The position numbers and the translations under genes are program-made. 64,000 nucleotides of DNA. Origin: Agathobaculum sp. Marseille-P7918 (GTDB lineage: Bacteria > Bacillota > Clostridia > Oscillospirales > Butyricicoccaceae). The notes under the pieces are model-generated. The model was not told the DNA's origin, searched no databases, and was given only the letters and a program-made list of their open reading frames with translations. Numbering within the stretch: position 1 is the first letter of the stretch; each line of letters starts with the position of its first letter. Location: contig NZ_UYYD01000002.1 in assembly GCF_900625105.1 (NCBI RefSeq), forward strand, positions 124,001 through 188,000. Reading direction: 5' to 3'. Positions 52,273-60,835 of the stretch are shown one piece after another.

Positions 52273-54975
52273 GTGAAATTGCCGCTTTCCTGGCTTTCGG
52301 ATTATACCGATATTTCCGGCATCACCCCCAAGGAGTACGATGCCCGCATGACCATGTCCGGCTCCAAGGTCGAGGAGGTCTACAACCTCGGCGAGGAGAT
52401 CCAGAACGTTGTGGTCGGCCGTATCAATGAAATGACCCGCCACCCCAATTCCGACCACATGTGGATCTGCCAGATCGACGTGGGCGACGAGGTCACCCAG
52501 ATCTGCACCGGCGCGTGGAACATCCATGTCGGCGACCTGATCCCGGTGGCAAAGCACAAGTCCACGCTGCCCGGCGGTGTCAAGATCACCAAGGGCAAGC
52601 TGCGCGGCGAGGTGTCCAACGGCATGCTGTGCTCGCTCAAGGAACTGCAGCTGGACGTGCACAACGCGCCCTACGCGGTCATCAAGCCGGCCGCCATCCT
52701 AAACGACTACACCTGCCTCAAGGACCAGAAGCCCTCGCTGCCCGAGGAGCTGACCGCGGGCTACAAGATCTACGGCAAAACGCTGTGCGCCAAGGTGCTG
52801 TCGGTTCAGACCACCGGCTATTCCCAGTACGACCTGACCGTGGACTTCGGCGCGGGCGAAACCGCCGTCTCGACCGACTGCTCCAACATCCATGAGGGCG
52901 ACTTCATCGCGGTCGATACCGCAAAGCTGACCGTGTGCACGCCGGACGACCTGCACGCGCAGCAGGCCGAGTTCCCGCACTGCATCACCGACGGCATCTT
53001 TATCCTGAATGAGGACTGCAAGCCCGGCGACGACATCTGCAAGGTGATGGGTCTGGACGAGTATGTCGCGGACTTTGAGATCACCTCCAACCGCGCCGAC
53101 TGCTTCAGCGTCATCGGCCTCGCCCGCGAGACCGCCGCGACCTTCGACCGCCCGTTCGCGGTCAAGGAGCCGGTGGTCAAGAGCATCGGCGACGACATCA
53201 ACAAATATATGTCGGTGCAGGTAATCGACACCGACCTGTGCCCGCGCTACACCGCGCGTCTTGTCAAGAACATCAAGATCGAGCCGTCCCCGGCGTGGAT
53301 GCGTGAGCGTCTGCACGCCTGCGGCGTGCGCCCGATCAACAACATCGTCGATATCACCAACTACGTCATGCTCGAGTACGGCCAGCCGATGCACGCGTTT
53401 GACTACTCCTGCCTGTCCGACGGCAAGATCGTCGTGCGCCGCGCGCGGGGTGGCGAGTCCATCCAGACGCTGGACGGCGTGGACCACGACCTGACCGACA
53501 AGATGCTCGCCATCTGCGACAACGACAAGCCGGTTGCGGTCGCGGGCGTCATGGGCGGCGCAAACTCCGAAATCGTTGACGGCACCAAGACCGTCGTGTT
53601 CGAGTCCGCCTGCTTCCACGGCGCGACCGTGCGCGTCACCGCCAAGGCGCTCGGCATGCGCACCGAGGCATCCGGCCGCTTCGAAAAGGGCCTTGACCCG
53701 TCGCTGACCATGCCCGCCGTGCAGCGCGCCTGCGAGCTGGTCGAGCTGCTGGGCGCGGGCGAAGTCGTCGACGGCATCATCGATGCCTGCGCTGCCGACC
53801 TGACCCCCAAGACGCTGCCCTTCGAGCCGGACAAGATGAACGCGCTGCTCGGTCTTGAGCTATCCGCCGACGAGCAGAAGGCATATCTGGAGCGTCTCGA
53901 GTTCCGCGTCGAGGACGGCAAGGTCATCATCCCGTCCTTCCGCGTGGACATCACGCGCATGTGCGATCTGGCCGAGGAAGTCGCCCGTATGTACGGCTAC
54001 GATAAGATCCCGACCACGCTGTACGCCGGCGAGATGGTGCAGGGCGAGTACACCCCCAAGCAGATGGCGGAAAAGACGGTCTCCGAGACCTGCCGCGACG
54101 CCGGCTTTGACGAGGCGATGAGCCACTCGTTCATCTCCCCGAAGTTCTATGACATGATCGGCTGGGCAGCGGACGACCCGCGCCGCATTTCCACGACTAT
54201 TCTGAACCCGCTCGGCGAGGACTTCAGCATCATGCGCACGACCGTGCTGCCCTCCATGCTGCAATCGCTCGCGCACAACCACGCGCACCGCAACCCGACC
54301 GCGTCGCTGTTCGAGCTGGGCACGGTCTATCTCCCGACTGTCAAGGACGGCAAGGCCGATCCGGATGTGCTGCCGCACGAGGAAAAGGTCCTCACCCTCG
54401 GCACCTACGGCCGCCTGTCCTTCTTCCAGTTCAAGGGCGTGGTGGAAGCCATCTGCCGCGAGCTGAACATCAAGGACGTGCAGTTCGTGCCCGAGAAGAA
54501 CAACCCGTCCTATCATCCGGGCCGCTGCGCGAACGTGCTGATCGGCGGCGAGGTGATCGGCGTGTTCGGCACGGTGCATCCGACCGTCGCTGCGCGCTAC
54601 GGCCTGTCCGGCGAGGTGCTGGCTGCCGAGCTGCCGCTCGACAAGCTGTTTGCCGCGATCGACCCGGTCAAGCTCTACCACCCGCTGCCCAAGTTCCCGG
54701 CCTCGACCCGCGACATCGCCGTGCTGGTGGACGACACGGTGCCCGCCGCTTCCATGCAGGCCGCGATCGAGAAGGCCGCCGGCCATATCCTGGAAAACGT
54801 CAAGCTGTTTGACGTATATAAGGGCAAGGGCATCCCGGAAGGCAAGAAGTCGGTCGCCTACTCGCTTTCCATGCGCGCGCCTGACCGCACGCTGACCGAC
54901 GAGGAATGCGATAAGGCGATGAAAAATGCGCTGGCAGCGCTGGAAAAAGATTTTGGCGCGGTTTTGCGCGGATAA
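52273..54975 (+). CDS. pheT: phenylalanyl-tRNA synthetase beta subunit, with extra N-terminal segment
   Basis: 900 aa, about 95 longer than the Bacillus protein. Order: N-terminal EMAP-type tRNA-binding OB fold (about 40-150), an additional segment (about 155-235) that resembles a second copy of it, B3/4 editing domain, B5, the catalytic-like core ([33 protein letters not shown]) and the C-terminal anticodon-binding FDX-ACB domain ([16 protein letters not shown]). The start is GTG 52273, with GGAGGA 6 bases upstream. Co-regulated with pheS. Confidence 0.94.
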   Translation: MKLPLSWLSDYTDISGITPKEYDARMTMSGSKVEEVYNLGEEIQNVVVGRINEMTRHPNSDHMWICQIDVGDEVTQICTGAWNIHVGDLIPVAKHKSTLPGGVKITKGKLRGEVSNGMLCSLKELQLDVHNAPYAVIKPAAILNDYTCLKDQKPSLPEELTAGYKIYGKTLCAKVLSVQTTGYSQYDLTVDFGAGETAVSTDCSNIHEGDFIAVDTAKLTVCTPDDLHAQQAEFPHCITDGIFILNEDCKPGDDICKVMGLDEYVADFEITSNRADCFSVIGLARETAATFDRPFAVKEPVVKSIGDDINKYMSVQVIDTDLCPRYTARLVKNIKIEPSPAWMRERLHACGVRPINNIVDITNYVMLEYGQPMHAFDYSCLSDGKIVVRRARGGESIQTLDGVDHDLTDKMLAICDNDKPVAVAGVMGGANSEIVDGTKTVVFESACFHGATVRVTAKALGMRTEASGRFEKGLDPSLTMPAVQRACELVELLGAGEVVDGIIDACAADLTPKTLPFEPDKMNALLGLELSADEQKAYLERLEFRVEDGKVIIPSFRVDITRMCDLAEEVARMYGYDKIPTTLYAGEMVQGEYTPKQMAEKTVSETCRDAGFDEAMSHSFISPKFYDMIGWAADDPRRISTTILNPLGEDFSIMRTTVLPSMLQSLAHNHAHRNPTASLFELGTVYLPTVKDGKADPDVLPHEEKVLTLGTYGRLSFFQFKGVVEAICRELNIKDVQFVPEKNNPSYHPGRCANVLIGGEVIGVFGTVHPTVAARYGLSGEVLAAELPLDKLFAAIDPVKLYHPLPKFPASTRDIAVLVDDTVPAASMQAAIEKAAGHILENVKLFDVYKGKGIPEGKKSVAYSLSMRAPDRTLTDEECDKAMKNALAALEKDFGAVLRG

Positions 54976-55052
54976 GACTTTACTTTTCGGCCGTTTTGTA
55001 TTATGCTGTTTATAGCAAAAAACCAACCGGTAGGATCGGAAAGGAGACAGAC

Positions 55053-55298
55053 ATGCTTGACGGCACGAGAAAATTCAGCCTTGTAGACGAGTCCAACAAG
55101 GAGATGAAGCGCACGCTGACCGCAGTATACGACGCGCTTAAGGAGAAAGGGTATAACCCGATCAACCAGATCGTGGGCTATCTCCTCTCTGAGGACCCGA
55201 CGTACATCACCAACCACAACAACGCGCGCAGCCTGATCTGCAAGATCGACCGCGACGAGCTGATGCAGGAACTGGTGCAGTTCTACCTCGATAACTGA
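55053..55298 (+). CDS. ireB: IreB family regulatory phosphoprotein (UPF0297)
   Basis: 81 aa, normal length. Text [32 protein letters not shown] (in pieces [16 protein letters not shown] and [18 protein letters not shown]) and [22 protein letters not shown] match IreB, a small protein phosphorylated by the PASTA kinase IreK in Enterococcus, where it restrains cephalosporin resistance. AAAGGAG lies 8 bases before the ATG. The usual ruvX/DUF1292 partners are not adjacent here. Confidence 0.92.
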   Translation: MLDGTRKFSLVDESNKEMKRTLTAVYDALKEKGYNPINQIVGYLLSEDPTYITNHNNARSLICKIDRDELMQELVQFYLDN

Positions 55299-55320
55299 GG
55301 GCATCCTCACTTTGTGACAT

Positions 55321-55356
55321 AAAAATAACCGCTCCTAAACGGAAGCGGTTATTTTT
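55321..55356 (+). terminator. terminator of ireB
   Basis: 13-bp stem (55321-55333 with 55344-55356) with A/T-rich arms, T6 at the end. Confidence 0.85.
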
Positions 55357-55377
55357 TACACCTTTTGCCTTCCACTC

Positions 55378-55405
55378 TTGACAAACAGGGTAAATTCGTT
55401 ATAAT
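55378..55405 (+). promoter_or_regulatory. consensus promoter of the candidate antitoxin RNA
   Basis: TTGACA (55378-55383), 16-bp spacer, TATAAT (55400-55405). No ORF of useful size with a ribosome site follows before the terminator at 55471-55507. Confidence 0.85.
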
Positions 55406-55411
55406 AAGAGT

Positions 55412-55508
55412 AGCAAAAGGGCAGTCCGGCAAAGACGGTTGACCCTAAGTATCTATCATTTCAAAAAAAATGACCGTACCCGGGGCAAGTGGGCGGTCAT
55501 TTTTTTAT
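55412..55508 (+). ncRNA. candidate ~95-nt antitoxin RNA opposing the 22-aa toxin gene
   Basis: Predicted from a perfect promoter to an intrinsic terminator (ATGACCG at 55470-55476 with CGGTCAT at 55494-55500, then T7). The last third is complementary to the 3' end of the toxin transcript, including its stop codon and terminator loop. Its 5' region (CAGTCCGGCAA, GGTTGACC; 55422-55444) is also present, in sense, at the 5' end of the toxin mRNA. Ends are inferred, not measured. Confidence 0.7.
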
Positions 55509-55565
55509 GGTCTTGATGATTTCAAGCAGAATGAGCAGCAAAATGATCTGCCACACAATCTCCAT
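55497..55565 (-). CDS. 22-aa hydrophobic peptide, candidate type I toxin
   Basis: The ORF begins MEIVWQ, continues with an unbroken run of Ile and Leu (IILLLILLEII) and ends KTIKK, i.e. one membrane-spanning helix with a basic tail. The ribosome site GGGAGGTGG is excellent, 5-6 bases before the ATG at 55563-55565. Transcription from the minus-strand promoter at 55629-55657 gives a ~160-nt mRNA ending in the terminator shared with the opposing RNA. Size, composition and layout resemble Fst/TxpA-type type I toxins, but the sequence itself I do not recognise. Confidence 0.72.
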   Translation of the reverse strand: MEIVWQIILLLILLEIIKTIKK

Positions 55566-55628
55566 AAAAACCACCTCCCTTGCGAGGAGCATGGTCAACC
55601 GCCTTTGTCTTGCCGGACTGTATCTTCC

Positions 55629-55657
55629 ATGATAGTCGATCTTTTACGTTTTGTAAA
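55629..55657 (-). promoter_or_regulatory. promoter of the candidate toxin mRNA
   Basis: Minus strand TTTACA (complement of 55652-55657), 17-bp spacer, TATCAT (55629-55634). It overlaps the upstream region of ygiQ. Confidence 0.7.
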
Positions 55658-55671
55658 GCGAAAGGAAAAAA

Positions 55672-57588
55672 ATGAACGGTTTTCTCCCCATTTCCAAACA
55701 GGATATGCTAGATCGCGGCTGGTATTACTGCGACTTTTTGCTCGTGACCGGCGACGCGTACGTCGATCATCCCTCGTTCGGCACCGCGATCATCTCGCGT
55801 GTTTTAGAGGACGCGGGCTACAAGGTCGCGATCCTCAGCCAGCCGGATTTTCACGACGAGCACGACTTTGCCGCGATGGGCCGGCCGCGCTACGCGGTGC
55901 TCATCAACGGCGGCAACATCGACTCGATGGTGGCGCACTACACCGCCGCGAAAAAGCGCCGCTCGGACGACGCCTACACGCCCGGCGGCAAGGCGGGTCG
56001 CCGCCCCGACCGCGCGGTGACCGTCTATGCCATGCTCGCGCGGCGCGCCTTCCCGGACACGCCGATCTACCTCGGCGGCATCGAGGCCAGCCTGCGCCGC
56101 TTCGCGCACTACGACTACTGGGCCGACCGCGTCATGCCCTCGATTTTGGAATCGACCGGTGCAGACGGGCTGATGTTCGGCATGAGCGAGCACTCGGTCG
56201 TGGAACTCGCGAACAACTTGAAGCACGGCAAAAAGGGCGCGGAGGCCTGCGTGGGCGTGCGCGGGACAGCCTATCTGGCGCACGACGCGGACGGCATCGA
56301 AAACGCAGTTGAGTGCCCGTCCTACGAGGACGTGTGCGCCAGCAAACCGGACTATGCCCGCTCGGTCAAATTGCAGTACGACGAGCAGGACGCGGTGCGC
56401 GGCAAAACGCTTTTGCAGCGCCACGGCAAGCGCGTGCTCATCCAGAACCCGCCCGCGAAACCCCTTACAACCGCCGAAATGGACCACGTCTATTCCTTGC
56501 CCTACATGCGCACCTATCATCCGTCGTATGAAGCGCTCGGCGGCGTGCCCGCGATTCAGGAAGTGCAGTTCTCGATCATCCACAACCGCGGCTGCTTCGG
56601 CGCGTGCAACTTCTGCGCGCTCGCCTTCCATCAGGGGCGCTATGTGCAGGCGCGCAGCCACGAAAGCGTGATCGCGGAGGCCAAGCAGATCGTGCAGATG
56701 CCGAACTTCAAGGGCTATATCCACGACGTTGGCGGGCCGACGGCCAACTTCCGCTTCCCGTCCTGCAAAATGCAGGAAGAGCACGGTTTGTGCAAAAACA
56801 AGCGCTGCCTGTTCCCGTCCGCGTGTAAAAACCTCGAGGCCGACCACACGGATTACCTCAACCTGCTGCGCGAGCTGCGCCAGATCGAGGGCATCAAAAA
56901 GGTGTTCGTGCGCTCGGGCCTGCGCTATGACTACATGATGGCCGACCACAACGACGCATTCTTCCGCGAGTTGGTCGAGCACCACATCTCGGGTCAGCTC
57001 AAGGTCGCGCCCGAGCATATGAGTGATAACGCACTGTATTATATGGGCAAACCATCATTTTCCGTATACGAGCAGTTCCGCGAACGATACGCCCGCATCA
57101 ACCAGAAACTGGGCCGCAAGCAGTACCTCGTCCCCTACCTGATGAGCTCGCACCCCGGCGCGACGCTGGACGACGCGATTTTGCTGGCCGAGTACCTCAA
57201 CCACGTCGGCTACATGCCTGAGCAGGTGCAGGACTTCTACCCCACGCCGGGCACGCTCTCGACCGCGATGTACTACACCGAGATCGACCCGCGCACGATG
57301 AAGCCGGTCTATGTCGCCAAAACCGCCGAGGAAAAGGCCATGCAGCGCGCGCTGCTGCAATGGCGGCGGCCGGACAAGCGGCCGATTGTGCTGGCCGCGC
57401 TCAAAAAAGCCGGCCGCGAGGACTTGATCGGCTACGGCAAGGAATGCCTGATCCGCCCCGCGCGCGGCGAAAAGCCGCCGGTGCCGTCCGGGCGCACGGG
57501 CAAGACCGCCAAGGGCGCGCGTCCCGCGGCGCACCTCCCCGCCCCGCCGAAGAAAAAGGGCTGGGCCAAGGCCAAACGCAAAAAATAG
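55672..57588 (+). CDS. YgiQ-family radical SAM protein
   Basis: 638 aa. UPF0313/YgiQ N-terminal domain (FLPISKQDMLDRGWYYCDFLLVTGDAYVDHP in the family pattern), then the radical SAM cluster CFGACNFC (about residue 310) in a TIM-barrel. VAPEHMSDNALYYMGKP and VQDFYPTPGTLSTAMYYTEIDP follow. The C-terminal tail is Lys/Arg/Pro-rich. The reaction of YgiQ proteins is not known. AAAGGAAAA precedes the ATG. Confidence 0.92.
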   Translation: MNGFLPISKQDMLDRGWYYCDFLLVTGDAYVDHPSFGTAIISRVLEDAGYKVAILSQPDFHDEHDFAAMGRPRYAVLINGGNIDSMVAHYTAAKKRRSDDAYTPGGKAGRRPDRAVTVYAMLARRAFPDTPIYLGGIEASLRRFAHYDYWADRVMPSILESTGADGLMFGMSEHSVVELANNLKHGKKGAEACVGVRGTAYLAHDADGIENAVECPSYEDVCASKPDYARSVKLQYDEQDAVRGKTLLQRHGKRVLIQNPPAKPLTTAEMDHVYSLPYMRTYHPSYEALGGVPAIQEVQFSIIHNRGCFGACNFCALAFHQGRYVQARSHESVIAEAKQIVQMPNFKGYIHDVGGPTANFRFPSCKMQEEHGLCKNKRCLFPSACKNLEADHTDYLNLLRELRQIEGIKKVFVRSGLRYDYMMADHNDAFFRELVEHHISGQLKVAPEHMSDNALYYMGKPSFSVYEQFRERYARINQKLGRKQYLVPYLMSSHPGATLDDAILLAEYLNHVGYMPEQVQDFYPTPGTLSTAMYYTEIDPRTMKPVYVAKTAEEKAMQRALLQWRRPDKRPIVLAALKKAGREDLIGYGKECLIRPARGEKPPVPSGRTGKTAKGARPAAHLPAPPKKKGWAKAKRKK

Positions 57589-57665
57589 CGCGGCGCAAAT
57601 TTGCACAACCGCGCGCCGTGCTTTTCGTGCCCACTGCGCCGAATCGCCAAACTTTCGGAAAGCCG

Positions 57666-57709
57666 TTGACAAGACGGCTTTCTGTTGATAAAATTATGTA
57701 GCAAGCTAC
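57666..57709 (+). promoter_or_regulatory. marR promoter and operator
   Basis: TTGACA (57666-57671), 17-bp spacer, TAAAAT (57689-57694), with the palindrome GTAGCAAGCTAC (57698-57709) over the expected start of transcription. The same GTAG...CTAC pattern recurs before the MATE gene, so autorepression by the MarR protein is likely. Confidence 0.72.
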
Positions 57710-57732
57710 TCAATTGGAAGGAAGGTGCTGTC

Positions 57733-58164
57733 TTGCTTAGTCCGGTTTTCCCCGGCGAATACATCAAAATGATCAGCATTCAGTTCATGGCGCACGCAGA
57801 CGCGGCGCTGCGCCCGCTCGGCCTGACCTGCGCGCAGAGCGACGTGCTGCTGTATCTGAACGCGCGCGGCGATCAGGAAACCACGGTGCAGGACATCGGC
57901 CAGCACTTCCGGCTCAAGCATCCGACGGTAATCGGCTTCCTGCGTCGGCTGGAGGACAAGGGCTTTGTCACCACGGCCGTATCCGAACGCGACCGCCGCT
58001 GCCGCACCATCCGGCTGACCGACAAATTCAGCGAAGTGCAGCGCGTGATGAACGACATCCGACTATATCTGGACGCCCAGGCATCCCGCGGCTTTTCCGA
58101 AGCGGAAATGGCGCAGCTGGAAGAATATCTGTCCCGCGTCTACCGCAATATCAGCGAAAGCTGA
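57733..58164 (+). CDS. MarR-family transcriptional regulator
   Basis: 143 aa. Winged helix-turn-helix: LTCAQSDVLLYLNARGDQET, VQDIGQHFRLKHPTVIGFLRRLEDKGFV and the wing SERDRRCRTIRLTDKF. The start is taken as TTG 57733, with GGAAGG 7 bases upstream; the ATG at 57685 lies inside the promoter. It probably represses itself and the downstream efflux pump. The stop codon lies in a terminator stem. Confidence 0.85.
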   Translation: MLSPVFPGEYIKMISIQFMAHADAALRPLGLTCAQSDVLLYLNARGDQETTVQDIGQHFRLKHPTVIGFLRRLEDKGFVTTAVSERDRRCRTIRLTDKFSEVQRVMNDIRLYLDAQASRGFSEAEMAQLEEYLSRVYRNISES

Positions 58165-58173
58165 TATTTTTTC
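58148..58173 (+). terminator. terminator/attenuator after marR
   Basis: ATATCAGC (58148-58155) pairs with GCTGATAT (58160-58167) around a GAAA loop, followed by T6; it includes the marR stop codon. Confidence 0.8.
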
Positions 58174-58181
58174 GCCCAGTT

Positions 58182-58197
58182 ATGTAGCTAACTACAT
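58182..58197 (+). promoter_or_regulatory. MarR operator before the MATE gene
   Basis: Perfect palindromic arms ATGTAG/CTACAT around CTAA, related to the operator at 57698-57709. Confidence 0.7.
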
Positions 58198-58222
58198 TTA
58201 CATAATTACAGGAGGTAATATA

Positions 58223-59575
58223 ATGAGAGATAATAACGATTCTGTGTTCCGCGACGCACCGATCCCCAAGGCGGTCGCACAGATGGCCGTCCCGACCATG
58301 CTGAGCATGCTGGTGGTCGTATTGTACAACATGGTGGACACCTTTTTCGTCGGCCAGACGGGCGACGCCAATCAGGTGGCGGCGGTCTCGGTGGCAACGC
58401 CGGTGTTTCTCATTCTGATGGCCTTCGGCAACATGTTCGGCATCGGCGGCTCGTCGCTTATTTCGCGTCTGCTGGGCGCGGGCGAAGGCGAGCGCGCCAA
58501 AAAGGTCAGCGCGTTCTGCTGCTACGGCTCGCTCATCTGGGGCGTCATTATGATTTTCGTGTTCCTTGCCGCCATGCCGTTTATCCTGTCGGTCATCGGC
58601 ACGAGTGAGTACACCATCGGCTACGCCCACGACTATCTGTTCTGGATCTCGCTCGGCGCGCCGTTCATCATTTTCGCCAACGGCTTCTGCAACCTGATCC
58701 GCGGCGAAGGCGCGGCGACTGCGTCCATGGTCGGCAACATGGTCGGCACGGTGATTAACATCATTCTCGACCCGATCATGATCCTTGCGCTGAACTGGGG
58801 CGTTGCGGGCGCGGCCATCGCGACCGTCATCGGCAACATCTGCGCCTGCTTTTTCTACCTGTTCTACTTCCTGCGCGGCAAGACCGTGCTGTCCATCCAC
58901 CCGCGCGACTTTGCCGTGCGCGGCATCATCGGCGGCGTGATCGCGATCGGCCTGCCCGCCTCGCTCAACAACATCCTGATGAGCCTGTCCAACATCCTGC
59001 TCAACAAGTACCTCGCCGGTTACGGCGACAACGCGGTCGCCGGCATGGGCGTTGCCATGAAGGCCAACATGCTGGTGGTGTTCGTCCAGCTCGGCCTTGC
59101 CATGGGCGTGCAGCCGCTGATCGGCTTCGCGTACGGCGCGAACAACATCCGCCGGGTGCGCGGCGTGGTCAACTTCTCGGCCGTGTGCACGACGATCATG
59201 GGCATCATCCTGACCGTGATCTACTGGTTCACCGCCGACTCGATCATCTCGCTGTTCATCAATGACCCGGCCGTCATCGAGGCCGGCGTGCCCATGCTGC
59301 GCGCGCTGATGTTCTCCGCCCCGGTGCTCGGCATCATGTTCGTGCTGCAAAACGCTTTGCAGGCCATGGGCCGCGCGGCTGCCGCGCTGGTGCTCGCCGT
59401 CAGCCGTCAGGGCTTCGTCTTTGTCCCCTGCGTCATCATCGCGGGCGCGTACCTCGGCATGACCGGCATCATCTTCTCCCAGCCGGCGGCCGACCTGTTC
59501 TCGGTCGTGATGAGTATCATCATGTTCATCGTCATTGCCCGCCGTCTGTCCCATACATCCGAATCCCACGCCTGA
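58223..59575 (+). CDS. MATE-family multidrug efflux transporter
   Basis: 450 aa, 12 membrane helices. Family marks: PKAVAQMAVPTMLSMLVVVLYNMVDTFFVG at the N-terminus, GNMFGIGGSSLISRLLGAG, LIRGEGAATASMVGNMVGTVINIILDP, and NILLNKYLAGYGDNAVAGMGVAMK in the second half. Exports drugs or metabolites by Na+ or H+ antiport. AGGAGG lies 8 bases before the ATG. Controlled by the adjacent MarR. Confidence 0.92.
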   Translation: MRDNNDSVFRDAPIPKAVAQMAVPTMLSMLVVVLYNMVDTFFVGQTGDANQVAAVSVATPVFLILMAFGNMFGIGGSSLISRLLGAGEGERAKKVSAFCCYGSLIWGVIMIFVFLAAMPFILSVIGTSEYTIGYAHDYLFWISLGAPFIIFANGFCNLIRGEGAATASMVGNMVGTVINIILDPIMILALNWGVAGAAIATVIGNICACFFYLFYFLRGKTVLSIHPRDFAVRGIIGGVIAIGLPASLNNILMSLSNILLNKYLAGYGDNAVAGMGVAMKANMLVVFVQLGLAMGVQPLIGFAYGANNIRRVRGVVNFSAVCTTIMGIILTVIYWFTADSIISLFINDPAVIEAGVPMLRALMFSAPVLGIMFVLQNALQAMGRAAAALVLAVSRQGFVFVPCVIIAGAYLGMTGIIFSQPAADLFSVVMSIIMFIVIARRLSHTSESHA

Positions 59576-59593
59576 TACAGGCTTCGCGTCCCG

Positions 59594-59631
59594 GCGCACA
59601 CCCCGCTTTTTGCGGGCGTGTGCGCTTTTTT
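59594..59631 (+). terminator. terminator after the MATE gene
   Basis: GCGCACACCCCGC (59594-59606) pairs with GCGGGCGTGTGCGC (59612-59625), followed by T6. Confidence 0.88.
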
Positions 59632-59755
59632 GCCGTTTTCGCTAAAAAGGCCTGTCTTGACAGGGTTTCTTTTTGATTGCGCGCGCCGCGCTTTGGTGTT
59701 AGAATAGATACTGATATATTGTGTAAATCTCACATCAGAACGAGGGATATGTTTT

Positions 59756-60622
59756 ATGTGGATCGCGGATCACTGGAAAGAATTTGCCGTCATCGACTGC
59801 GGCGGCGGCGAAAAGATTGAGCGCTGGGGCAATCAGATTTTGCAGCGGCCCGACCCGCAGGCCATCTGGCCGCGGGCGGAAGGCTGCCGCGCGTGGGAGA
59901 AACCGAACGCCATCTATCACCGCTCCAAGGCGGGCGGCGGACAATGGGAAATCCGCAAACTGCCCGAGCAGTGGGCGATCCATTACGGCGACCTGACCTT
60001 CCAGCTCAAGCCCATGAGCTTCAAGCACACCGGCCTGTTCCCCGAGCAGGCCGCCAACTGGGACTTTATCGACCATATGGTGCGGAACGCCGGACGGCCG
60101 GTGAACGTACTCAACCTGTTCGCCTACACGGGCGGCGCAACGCTCGCCGCGGCAAACGCAGGCGCATCAGTCTGCCATGTGGATGCCTCCAAGGGCATGG
60201 TGCAGTGGGCGCGCGAGAACGCCGCGTCCAGCGGCCTGGCCGACCGCCCGATCCGCTGGATCGTGGACGACTGCAAAAAGTTCGTCCAGCGCGAGATCCG
60301 GCGCGGCCGCAAGTACGACGCCATCATCATGGACCCGCCTTCCTACGGGCGCGGCCCGTCGGGCGAAACCTGGAAGATTGAAGAGGATGTGGCCGACTTT
60401 GTCGAGCTGACCATGGGGGTACTCTCGGACAAGCCTTTGTTCGTGCTGATCTCGAGCTACTCGACCGGGCTTGCGCCCTCGGTGATGAGCTATCTGCTCG
60501 GCATCACGGCGGCCAAACGCGCCGCGGGCAAAATCGAAGCGCAGGAGCTTGGCCTGCCGGTCGAGGCGACCGGGCTTGTGCTGCCGTGCGGCTCGTCTGC
60601 ACGCTTTATCGCGGAAACCTAA
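59756..60622 (+). CDS. class I SAM-dependent methyltransferase (RlmI/RlmK-like)
   Basis: 288 aa. The SAM site is VLNLFAYTGGATLAAANAG with the following VDASKGMVQWARENAASSGL. Catalytic DPPSYGRG and a late SSYSTG cover the rRNA cytosine-methyltransferase pattern. The N-terminal PUA domain of true RlmI is missing, so the exact target (23S rRNA m5C or other) is uncertain. Its own gap of 180 bp precedes it. Confidence 0.82.
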   Translation: MWIADHWKEFAVIDCGGGEKIERWGNQILQRPDPQAIWPRAEGCRAWEKPNAIYHRSKAGGGQWEIRKLPEQWAIHYGDLTFQLKPMSFKHTGLFPEQAANWDFIDHMVRNAGRPVNVLNLFAYTGGATLAAANAGASVCHVDASKGMVQWARENAASSGLADRPIRWIVDDCKKFVQREIRRGRKYDAIIMDPPSYGRGPSGETWKIEEDVADFVELTMGVLSDKPLFVLISSYSTGLAPSVMSYLLGITAAKRAAGKIEAQELGLPVEATGLVLPCGSSARFIAET

Positions 60623-60668
60623 AACGAACAACCACACACCGGGATAGAGACAAAAGGAGTTGACTGTA

Positions 60669-60815
60669 ATGCATCAGTTATATTGGTTTACGACATATCT
60701 CCCCTTTCTGATTTACTCCCTGATCCCCATGGCCATTGGCCTATTCCTGTTGTATTTTGTCATCAAAAAGGCGGTCAAGGACGCGATCAACGAGTCCAAT
60801 CTGCCAAAATTCTGA
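60669..60815 (+). CDS. 48-aa single-helix membrane protein
   Basis: Short ORF MHQLYWFTTYLPFLIYSLIP... with a helix (about 12-34) and a cytoplasmic tail FVIKKAVKDAINESNLPKF. AAAGGAG lies 8 bases before the ATG at 60669 and the frame ends 20 bases before ecfA1, so it belongs to the ECF transporter transcript. No S-component fold is possible at this size; function unknown. Confidence 0.72.
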   Translation: MHQLYWFTTYLPFLIYSLIPMAIGLFLLYFVIKKAVKDAINESNLPKF

Positions 60816-60835
60816 TTGCCATAAGGACGAATACT

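Noticed and set aside
55421-55621. Direct-repeat antisense pairing as in the par/fst system.
   Set aside because: The shared 5' blocks are inverted on the DNA, so the two RNAs carry identical and not complementary 5' parts. Only the 3' overlap can pair directly.
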